A stretch of 5,629 nt of DNA from Paludibacter sp. Its GTDB lineage: Bacteria; Bacteroidota; Bacteroidia; Bacteroidales; Paludibacteraceae. Position 1 is the stretch's first letter; every line of letters starts with the position of its first letter. Shown one piece after another: positions 1 through 5,629 of this stretch. The position numbers and the translations under genes are program-made. The notes beneath the pieces are model-generated. The model saw only the letters and a list, made by a program, of their open reading frames with translations. It ran no database searches and had not been told where the DNA came from. Location: NCBI GenBank assembly GCA_024709185.1, contig JANJXE010000136.1, positions 1 to 5,629 on the forward strand, written 5' to 3'.

Positions 1-1
1 A

Positions 2-145
2 ACGACATTCCGACATTTGTTTGTAAAACTGATAGCCGACACCGACGACAGCATCGAAAGCATACAGGCAGTGCTGAATGGCCGGCTTCATCCCGAAGAT
101 GCTGCAACATTTCATTCCCACCGGAACAAAGCCTGGTTGAACTAA
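2..145 (+). CDS. C-terminal end of an unrecognised protein (partial, runs off left edge)
   Basis: One plus-strand frame stays open from the left edge to a TAA at 143-145 and gives 47 residues, ending in HSHRNKAWLN. The other two plus frames hit stops but are less protein-like: one stops after eight codons, and the other gives an Arg/Cys/His-rich peptide. The chosen frame has an ordinary codon mix and a plausible amphipathic stretch (LFVKLIADTDDSIESIQAVL), so I take it as the tail of a real gene. I do not recognise the family and see no motif. It is separated from the next gene by 93 bases containing a promoter, so it is probably not in the same transcription unit. A random open frame of this length is possible, which limits confidence. 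Confidence 0.5.
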   Translation, partial: TTFRHLFVKLIADTDDSIESIQAVLNGRLHPEDAATFHSHRNKAWLN

Positions 146-190
146 TTTGGTTAAATATGTAATTTTTAATCATTTTTTCGCCCTGAATGT

Positions 191-220
191 TTTGCGGGCT
201 CGTAAGTTCATGTATCTTTG
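191..220 (+). promoter_or_regulatory. Bacteroidota-type promoter for the arginine/citrulline operon
   Basis: TTTG at 191-194 and TATCTTTG at 213-220 are separated by 18 bases. They match the known Bacteroidota sigma-factor consensus of TTTG near -33 and TAnnTTTG near -7, whose usual spacing is slightly longer (about 19-21). Transcription would start around 225-228, leaving a leader of only about a dozen bases before the ATG at 239. This also argues against the in-frame TTG at 218, which lies inside the -7 element. The rest of the 146-238 gap is AT-rich, with a T-run at 173-178 that could weakly end the upstream gene; no operator was recognised. Confidence 0.6.
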
Positions 221-238
221 CCAAAAACAAATTTACAT

Positions 239-1159
239 ATGCAACTGCACATTACCAGTGAGACATCGACCCTGAAAGCCGTCGTACTCGGGCAACCCGG
301 CTCAATGGGAAAAGCGCCCTTACCCGCCGAAACCTACGATGCAAAGTCCTACGAATCGGTGAGTCTGGGGGTGTATCCCACCGAAGAAGAGGTGTACCGC
401 GAGATGTCGGCTTTTGAGAAAGTGCTGAAAAAATACGATGTGCAGGTGTTTCGTCCCTGGACCCTGGAAAACTGCAACCAGGTATTTGCCCGCGATGTAG
501 GCTTTGTTATCGACGATAAAATCATCAATTCGAACATTATCCCCGACCGGGAGGATGAAAAGGAAGCCTACGAAGTGGTGTACGATCAAATATCCTACAA
601 TAAAATTTTCAATTTGCCCGAGAAAGCCCATGTGGAGGGCGGTGATGTGATTTTATACAACAACATGGTGATGGTGGGATTATACACAGGCAGCGATTAC
701 CCGCAACTGAAAACAGCCCGCACCAATGCGTATGCATTTCATTTTCTGAAGGAGCTATTTCCGGAGCGGGAACTGATTCCCTTCGAATTGATTAAACACG
801 ATACCGATCCGCGGAAAGGTGTGCTGCACCTCGATTGTACCTTTATGCCTGTTGGCCGCAATAAAGCCATTATTTACAAGGATGGGTTCAGCCGGGTGAG
901 CGACTATCATCTTTTGCTGGATATATTCGGAAAGGAAAATGTGTTTGAAATTACACAAGAAGAAATGTATCGGATGAATACCAATGTATTTTCCATTTCA
1001 CCTGAAATTGTGGTTTCGGAACGGAATTTCACCCGCCTGAACCGACACCTTCGGGAAATCTGGGGGCTGACTGTAGAAGAAGTACCCTATTTTGAAATTT
1101 CGAAGATGGGAGGATTGCTGCGCTGCTCAACCCTTCCGCTTGTAAGAACCGATGAATGA
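239..1159 (+). CDS. Arginine deiminase-like pentein hydrolase (DDAH/amidinotransferase superfamily)
   Basis: Predicted 306-residue cytoplasmic enzyme of the guanidine-modifying (pentein) superfamily, most likely converting arginine to citrulline and ammonia. The active-site motifs appear in the expected order: FARD with Asp86, HVEGGD with Glu133, LHLD with His197 and Asp199, and LLRCSTLPL with the presumed nucleophile Cys296 near the C-terminus. The HLD triplet is the form known from arginine deiminases and amidinotransferases, where the Asp binds the guanidinium; this favours an unsubstituted guanidine substrate over dimethylarginine. The protein is about 100 residues shorter than classical ArcA and close in size to DDAH-like proteins. 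ATG 239 was chosen because the upstream in-frame TTG at 218 lies within the promoter. The leader is A-rich without a Shine-Dalgarno sequence. The stop overlaps the ctlX start. Family assignment is firm; the substrate is inferred from neighbours, and an amidinotransferase or DDAH role remains possible. Confidence 0.85.
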   Translation: MQLHITSETSTLKAVVLGQPGSMGKAPLPAETYDAKSYESVSLGVYPTEEEVYREMSAFEKVLKKYDVQVFRPWTLENCNQVFARDVGFVIDDKIINSNIIPDREDEKEAYEVVYDQISYNKIFNLPEKAHVEGGDVILYNNMVMVGLYTGSDYPQLKTARTNAYAFHFLKELFPERELIPFELIKHDTDPRKGVLHLDCTFMPVGRNKAIIYKDGFSRVSDYHLLLDIFGKENVFEITQEEMYRMNTNVFSISPEIVVSERNFTRLNRHLREIWGLTVEEVPYFEISKMGGLLRCSTLPLVRTDE

Positions 1160-2150
1160 TATGGCAACACAAACGACGCAAACTGTTTTGATGATAGAGC
1201 CGGTGGCTTTCGGATACAATGCTGAAACGGCCGTTAACAATTATTTTCAGCAGCCACCTTCTGCATCTGACACTACAACACAAACCCCTGTGGACCAGCA
1301 GGCTCTACTTCGCCTTGAAGGCCCTTCTGCCTTTGACACTTCAACACAAACCGCAGCCCTGGCTGAGTTTAAAGCAATGGTTAATCGTCTTGGTAAGGCA
1401 GGAATCAATGTAATTACTATCTGTGATACAACTGAACCCCGCACGCCCGACTCCATCTTTCCCAACAACTGGATTTCGTTTCACGAAAACGGTTTGGCAG
1501 TGCTGTATCCGATGTATGCCGAAAACCGCCGTGCCGAACGACGCAATGATGTGTTTTCAATCTTAAAACAGTCGGGTAATAAGTACACTGAAATTCTTGA
1601 TCTTACTTCCTTTGAACATCAGAAGTTGTTTTTGGAAGGAACAGGCAGCATGGTACTCGACCGGCGCAACAAAATTGCCTATGCAGCGCTTTCGGAACGA
1701 ACGCACAGCGAGGTGCTGGAGGTATTCTGTAAAAATACGGGATACAAAGCGTTTCCGTTCCATGCACTTCAACAGGTCGGCGATGAACGACTGCCCATTT
1801 ATCATACCAATGTGATGATGTGTGTGGCTGAGCAGTTTGCAGTAGTCTGCCTGGAAAGCATTGATGATGAAAAGGAGCGACAGCAGCTGACAGAACAATT
1901 GGAGCAAACACAAAAAGACATTGTGGAAATCAGCGGGGAACAAATGCACCGTTTTGCCGGCAATATGCTTCAGCTCCGCAACGGTAAGGGTGAGCTTAAA
2001 TTAGTGCTTTCAGGCTCTGCTTATCAATCACTCAACAAACAACAAATCAACCAGTTGCAATCGTACAACGAACTCATCGTTTGCGAAGTCCCAACCATCG
2101 AAAAATACGGCGGAGGAAGCGTACGGTGCATGATAGCCGAATTATTTTAA
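1152..2150 (+). CDS. ctlX: Citrulline hydrolase (citrulline ureidase) CtlX, pentein superfamily
   Basis: Predicted 332-residue cytoplasmic hydrolase that splits citrulline into ornithine, CO2 and ammonia, an activity known from the Francisella citrulline ureidase and its CtlX relatives. It begins with the family-like [12 protein letters not shown] (12-23) and AVNNYF. It then shows PDSIFPNNW (99-107), [11 protein letters not shown] (121-131), LEGTGS (161-166), IYHTNVMM with His218, FAGNMLQ (268-274), and [11 protein letters not shown] with presumed nucleophile Cys326. Two starts are possible: ATG 1152, which overlaps the previous gene by 8 bases, or ATG 1161, just past its stop, giving MATQTTQTV. 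The latter resembles relatives as I recall them; either implies translational coupling. Residues 36-67 contain a duplicated PSA-x-DT-x-TQT segment that makes this N-terminal loop longer than usual. rocD follows after 11 bases and would consume the ornithine product. The family is clear; the reaction is by homology. Confidence 0.88.
   Translation: MNDMATQTTQTVLMIEPVAFGYNAETAVNNYFQQPPSASDTTTQTPVDQQALLRLEGPSAFDTSTQTAALAEFKAMVNRLGKAGINVITICDTTEPRTPDSIFPNNWISFHENGLAVLYPMYAENRRAERRNDVFSILKQSGNKYTEILDLTSFEHQKLFLEGTGSMVLDRRNKIAYAALSERTHSEVLEVFCKNTGYKAFPFHALQQVGDERLPIYHTNVMMCVAEQFAVVCLESIDDEKERQQLTEQLEQTQKDIVEISGEQMHRFAGNMLQLRNGKGELKLVLSGSAYQSLNKQQINQLQSYNELIVCEVPTIEKYGGGSVRCMIAELF
1257..1353 (+). repeat. 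Two imperfect 31-base direct repeats, in frame inside ctlX
   Basis: The 31 bases at 1257-1287 recur at 1323-1353 with four mismatches, offset by 66 bases (22 codons). They encode [11 protein letters not shown] and [12 protein letters not shown] 10-base core, CAACACAAAC, occurs in both copies (1276-1285 and 1342-1351) and a third time at 1165-1174 near the start codon, in the same reading frame each time. This looks like an in-frame tandem duplication of about 66 bases whose remaining sequence has diverged. A selected low-complexity Thr/Gln loop is the alternative. Confidence 0.7.
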
Positions 2151-2161
2151 AAATTTACGTT

Positions 2162-3397
2162 ATGGACGCAGGTAAAAAAAGCGCAGCAGCGCTCATGGAG
2201 CTGGAAGATAAACACGGGGCACACAATTATCACCCGCTGCCGGTAGTGTTGTCCGAAGGTAAAGGAGTATATGTGTGGGATGTGGAAGGCAAACGGTATT
2301 ACGATTTTTTGTCGGCCTACTCAGCGGTGAACCAGGGTCACGGACATCCCGAAATTGTGGATGCGCTGATCCGGCAATCCACGAGGCTCAGTCTTACATC
2401 CCGGGCATTTTACAACGACAGGCTGGGTGAATACGAAGCTTATATCACCGATTACTTTTGCTACGAAAAAGTATTGCCCATGAATACCGGCGCCGAAGCC
2501 GTGGAAACAGCGCTGAAACTCTGCCGGAAATGGGCGTATGAGAAAAAGGGAATTGCCGAAAACCAGGCGAAGATTGTGGTGTGCGAACAGAATTTTCACG
2601 GACGCACCACGACGATCGTTTCCTTTTCCATTGATCCCGAGTCCTATGGGCATTATGGTCCTTTCACGCCGGGGTTTATCGTTATTCCTTATAACGATGC
2701 TGAAGCCTTGCGCAAGGTGTTGGAAAGCGATGCAACTATTGCCGGTTTTCTGGTTGAGCCCATCCAGGGAGAAGCAGGTGCGCGTGTGCCCGATGATGGT
2801 TACCTTCGAAAGTGCTACGAATTGTGCCGCAAACACGGAGTGCTGTTTATAGCCGATGAAGTACAAACCGGACTGGCCCGCACGGGCAAACTGCTGGCCT
2901 GTGATCACGAGGAAGTTCGACCTGATGTACTGATTCTTGGGAAAGCGCTTTCGGGAGGAGTGTATCCGGTATCGGCAGTGTTGGCCGATAATGACCTGAT
3001 GGACGTTTTTCGGCCGGGACAACACGGCTCCACTTTTGGAGGAAATCCTGTAGCAGCAACAGTAGCCATTGCAGCCCTGGAAGTGATCCGGCGCGAAAAA
3101 CTGGCCGATAACGCAGCTGTGTTGGGTGAATATTTCCGTTCCGAAATCAAGAGCTTGTGCTCGGAGTCGGACATTGCAGTATCGGTACGGGGCAAAGGCT
3201 TACTCAATGCACTTATCATCAACAATAAAAACAAGAAAGACCTGGCCTGGGATATCTGTCTGAAGCTGGCAGAGAATGGGTTATTAGCCAAGCCCACGCA
3301 TACGAATATCATCCGTTTTGCACCACCGTTGATTATTACACGGGAACAGATGGACGAAAGTTTGGAGATTATACGCAAAACAATTCTTGAGTTTTAG
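2162..3397 (+). CDS. rocD: Ornithine aminotransferase (ornithine--oxo-acid transaminase)
   Basis: Predicted 411-residue PLP-dependent class III aminotransferase moving the delta-amino group of ornithine to 2-oxoglutarate, giving glutamate-5-semialdehyde and glutamate. Visible features are NYHPLPV (22-28), [13 protein letters not shown] (51-63), [13 protein letters not shown] (80-92), the cofactor phosphate loop NTGAEA (108-113), NFHGR with Arg148, EPIQGEAG with Glu204, ADEVQTG with Asp232 for the pyridine nitrogen, GKALSGG with Schiff-base Lys261, and GSTFGGNP (289-296). Tyr23, Tyr53, Arg148, Glu204, Asp232 and Lys261 line up with human OAT Tyr55, Tyr85, Arg180, Glu235, Asp263 and Lys292. This is strong evidence for ornithine specificity over acetylornithine or GABA. 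The frame is open further upstream to a TTG at 2081, but that extension is Arg-rich and overlaps ctlX; ATG 2162 gives the family's normal N-terminus. It is the last gene of the operon, followed by a terminator-like hairpin. Confidence 0.95.
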   Translation: MDAGKKSAAALMELEDKHGAHNYHPLPVVLSEGKGVYVWDVEGKRYYDFLSAYSAVNQGHGHPEIVDALIRQSTRLSLTSRAFYNDRLGEYEAYITDYFCYEKVLPMNTGAEAVETALKLCRKWAYEKKGIAENQAKIVVCEQNFHGRTTTIVSFSIDPESYGHYGPFTPGFIVIPYNDAEALRKVLESDATIAGFLVEPIQGEAGARVPDDGYLRKCYELCRKHGVLFIADEVQTGLARTGKLLACDHEEVRPDVLILGKALSGGVYPVSAVLADNDLMDVFRPGQHGSTFGGNPVAATVAIAALEVIRREKLADNAAVLGEYFRSEIKSLCSESDIAVSVRGKGLLNALIINNKNKKDLAWDICLKLAENGLLAKPTHTNIIRFAPPLIITREQMDESLEIIRKTILEF

Positions 3398-3405
3398 AAG
3401 AGTTG

Positions 3406-3449
3406 AAAATTGACAACTGTCGATGCTAAAAAGGCCGATAGTCAATTTT
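3406..3449. terminator. Hairpin between convergent rocD and uvrA, probable bidirectional terminator
   Basis: AAAATTGAC at 3406-3414 is perfectly complementary to GTCAATTTT at 3441-3449. After a three-base bulge (AAC), TGTCG at 3418-3422 pairs with CGATA at 3436-3440 including one G-U pair, leaving a 13-base loop. The stem starts eight bases after the rocD stop. On either strand its 3' arm ends in TTTT, which suits termination of both convergent genes. The stem is AT-rich and the T-tract is short and lies within the stem, so termination strength is uncertain. Confidence 0.55.
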
Positions 3450-3482
3450 GTATAGCTTGGCCAAACGAACATTTCCCGGCAT

Positions 3483-5629
3483 TCAGTCAGTTTTGATATA
3501 ACGGCCGGTATACGAATTTTCGCATTTTACAATCTCTTCGGGGGTACCTTCAAACACCACGGTGCCCCCTTGTTCACCTCCTTCGGGACCAATATCGATA
3601 ATATGATCGGCACATTTAATCACTTCGGGATTGTGCTCGATGATAATTACCGTATGCCCCTTCGCAATCAGCGCATCAAAGGCTTTCAACAGGGTTTTAA
3701 TATCGTGAAAATGAAGTCCGGTGGTGGGCTCATCAAAAATAAAAATGGTAGGTTCCGGCTTTTCATTGGCCAGGAAGGACGCCAGTTTCACGCGTTGGCT
3801 CTCCCCGCCTGAAAGCGTGCTCGACGACTGGCCCAGTTTCACATAGCCAATCCCCACATCCTGCAGCGGTTTCATGCGTTTCACAATCCGCTTCCCATAA
3901 TGACCCGGATGTTCGGTGAAGAATTCAATTGCCTGATTCACGGTCATTTCCAGCACATCGAACACATTCACGCCCTCGTAGAGCACTTCCAGAATATCCT
4001 GTTTGAACCGCTTGCCATGGCAGTGCTCACACTCGAGAACCAGGTCGGCCATAAACTGCATCTCAACAGTTACCGTACCTTCGCCCTGGCATTCCTCGCA
4101 GCGGCCGCCGGGAGTGTTAAAGGAGAAAAAGGAAGCGCTATAACCCATCTGTTTCGATAACTGCTGGTCGGCAAACACTTTGCGAATTTCGTCCCAGGCC
4201 TTGATATAAGTTACCGGATTGGAGCGGGTGGAACGACCGATGGGGTTCTGATCGACAAATTCGACGTCTTTGGCCATCCTCATCGAACCTTTGAGCGATG
4301 TAAAGCGCCCGGTAGGATCGTTCACACCATCGTAATATTTTTTGAGTGCGGTATAAAACACATTTTTCACCAGCGATGACTTCCCGGAACCGCTCACTCC
4401 GGTAACCACCGTCATCACGTTCAATGGAAACTTCACATCCACGCCTTTCAGGTTATTCTCACGGGCACCCATCACTTCAATGTAATTGTTCCATTTACGA
4501 CGGAGCGCGGGAACCGGTATTGTTTCCTTTCCCAGAAGATAACGCAGGGTAAACGAACCTTGCACCGACTCGTCCGACTGCTCGTTCAGGTTGGCAGTAG
4601 CGCCCTGGAAAACCACTTCACCACCCTTACGACCGGCGTAAGGACCAATATCAATGATGTAATCGGCAGCGCGCATAATTTCTTCGTCGTGCTCCACTAC
4701 CACTACCGTATTGCCCAGGTCGCGCAGTTGTTTCAGCACTTTGATAAGTTGGTTCGTATCGCGCGGATGCAGCCCAATGCTGGGTTCATCGAGAATGTAG
4801 AGCGAACCCACCAGACTGCTTCCCAACGATGTAGCTAAGTTGATGCGCTGGCTTTCGCCACCCGAAAGCGTATTCGAAAGACGGTTGAGGGTGAGGTAAC
4901 CCAATCCCACATCGAGCAAAAACTGCAGGCGGGTGGTAATTTCAGAAAGTAAGCGCTTGGCTACGGCCGCATCCTGCTCTTCGAGCTGCAACTGATTGAA
5001 GAAATCCATCAGGCGGCTAACAGGCATCAGCACCAGTTCGTTAATCGGCGTTCCACCCATTTTAATGTACGACGCTTCCTTTTTTAAACGACTACCCTTG
5101 CAATCGGGGCACACCGTTTTGCCACGGTAACGCGCCAGCATTACGCGGTACTGAATCTTATATTGGTTCTCCTTTAAGTGATCGAAAAAAGCGTTTATAC
5201 CTCCAAAATGCCTGTTGCCATTCCAGAGCACTTCGACCTGCTCATCGGTCAGTTCGTGGTAAGGTTTGTGAATCGGGAAGTTAAACTTATCAGCAACATG
5301 TATCAGGGCCTGTTTCCATTCGCTCATCACCTCCCCTTTCCAGCACACCACGGCATCGTCGTACACCGAAAGCGATTTGTTCGGAATCACAAGGTCTTCA
5401 TCGATACCGATAATTTTACCAAAACCCTCGCAGGTCGGACAGGCGCCAATGGGCGAATTAAAGCTAAAGGTATGCACGGTAGGAACTTCGAAAGTCATAC
5501 CGTCGGCCTCGAAACACTTGGAAAAACGCAGTAGGTTGGAGTTGTCACCCTCAAAAACGCGCAACAAACACGCCCCCTTCCCTTCAAAAAAGGCCGTCTC
5601 TACCGAATCGGTGAGCCGACTTATGCCAC
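3483..5629 (-). CDS. uvrA: Excinuclease ABC subunit UvrA (partial, N-terminus beyond right edge)
   Basis: Damage-recognition ATPase of UvrABC nucleotide excision repair, acting as a dimer with UvrB. The frame is open to the right edge, so 714 residues are visible; family members of about 940 residues imply that roughly 220-230 are missing, including the first Walker A. The TTG at 5567 is internal, not the start: the readable upstream sequence includes SRLTDSV and FFEGKGA. In fragment numbering, from the edge: CPTCEGFG (63-70), CPDCKGSR (173-180), first ABC signature LSGGESQR (254-261) and Walker B ILDEPS, second Walker A GVSGSGKSS (410-418), zinc module CEEC/CEHC (510-513 and 533-536), second signature LSGGESQR (605-612) and Walker B IFDEPT, ending IKTD. 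The second zinc module has the same spacing as in E. coli. The first zinc module lacks its leading Cys pair. The gene is convergent with rocD and functionally unrelated to it. Confidence 0.96.
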   Translation of the reverse strand, partial: GISRLTDSVETAFFEGKGACLLRVFEGDNSNLLRFSKCFEADGMTFEVPTVHTFSFNSPIGACPTCEGFGKIIGIDEDLVIPNKSLSVYDDAVVCWKGEVMSEWKQALIHVADKFNFPIHKPYHELTDEQVEVLWNGNRHFGGINAFFDHLKENQYKIQYRVMLARYRGKTVCPDCKGSRLKKEASYIKMGGTPINELVLMPVSRLMDFFNQLQLEEQDAAVAKRLLSEITTRLQFLLDVGLGYLTLNRLSNTLSGGESQRINLATSLGSSLVGSLYILDEPSIGLHPRDTNQLIKVLKQLRDLGNTVVVVEHDEEIMRAADYIIDIGPYAGRKGGEVVFQGATANLNEQSDESVQGSFTLRYLLGKETIPVPALRRKWNNYIEVMGARENNLKGVDVKFPLNVMTVVTGVSGSGKSSLVKNVFYTALKKYYDGVNDPTGRFTSLKGSMRMAKDVEFVDQNPIGRSTRSNPVTYIKAWDEIRKVFADQQLSKQMGYSASFFSFNTPGGRCEECQGEGTVTVEMQFMADLVLECEHCHGKRFKQDILEVLYEGVNVFDVLEMTVNQAIEFFTEHPGHYGKRIVKRMKPLQDVGIGYVKLGQSSSTLSGGESQRVKLASFLANEKPEPTIFIFDEPTTGLHFHDIKTLLKAFDALIAKGHTVIIIEHNPEVIKCADHIIDIGPEGGEQGGTVVFEGTPEEIVKCENSYTGRYIKTD

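Noticed and set aside
146..178. AT-rich stretch with a T-run, considered as terminator of the left-edge gene
   Set aside because: The only pairing is a weak A/T stem of about five pairs; not distinguishable from ordinary AT-rich intergenic sequence.
180..199. Small inverted repeat GCCC/GGGC overlapping the -33 promoter element, considered as an operator
   Set aside because: Only four paired bases with a 12-base spacer; too weak to call.
1563..1949. Minus-strand open frame of 128 codons antisense to ctlX
   Set aside because: Leu/Phe/Cys/His-rich translation is typical of a shadow of a coding strand; no start context or homology.
2081..2161. N-terminal extension of rocD from a TTG
   Set aside because: The 27 extra residues are Arg-rich, unlike ornithine aminotransferases, and overlap the conserved end of ctlX, including the codon of its catalytic Cys. 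ATG 2162 fits better.
2321..3025. Minus-strand open frame of 234 codons antisense to rocD
   Set aside because: It lies wholly within the well-supported rocD gene and its translation matches no family I recognise. Its length is explained by codon bias of the sense gene.
3457..3464. Eight-base palindrome TTGGCCAA in the convergent gap
   Set aside because: Short palindromes of this size are common by chance, and it is not placed at a promoter.
5178..5534. Plus-strand open frame of 118 codons opposite uvrA
   Set aside because: Entirely covered by conserved UvrA sequence on the minus strand; shadow frame.

Overview
The window looks like chromosomal DNA of a member of the Bacteroidota, with moderate GC content. 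Three things suggest this. The promoter in front of the first complete gene fits the Bacteroidota pattern (TTTG, then TAnnTTTG). The leaders are A-rich with no clear Shine-Dalgarno sequence. The protein set (a short pentein hydrolase, a CtlX-type hydrolase, an ornithine aminotransferase and a UvrA of this sequence type) resembles what I recall from that phylum. No 16S rRNA or other direct taxonomic marker is present, so this is inference.

Layout: the left edge holds the last 47 codons of an unrecognised plus-strand gene (2-145), followed by a 93-base AT-rich gap with a good promoter. Next come three tightly packed plus-strand genes: an arginine deiminase-like pentein enzyme (239-1159), a citrulline hydrolase of the CtlX family (1152-2150, overlapping its predecessor by 8 bases) and ornithine aminotransferase rocD (2162-3397, 11 bases after ctlX). 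An 85-base convergent gap contains a hairpin that could terminate transcription from both sides. The minus strand then carries the C-terminal three quarters of uvrA (3483 to the right edge).

How the genes fit together: the three plus-strand genes read as a complete catabolic operon. Arginine is deiminated to citrulline plus ammonia; citrulline is hydrolysed to ornithine, CO2 and ammonia; ornithine is transaminated to glutamate-5-semialdehyde, which feeds proline or glutamate. This route skips ornithine carbamoyltransferase and carbamate kinase, so it would release nitrogen without recovering ATP. It is the most interesting content of the window. The weakest link is the exact substrate of the first enzyme. 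uvrA is an unrelated nucleotide-excision-repair neighbour.

Smaller points of interest are an in-frame repeat near the N-terminus of CtlX and a UvrA that lacks the first cysteine pair of its first zinc module. I saw no mobile elements, CRISPR arrays, tRNA or rRNA genes.
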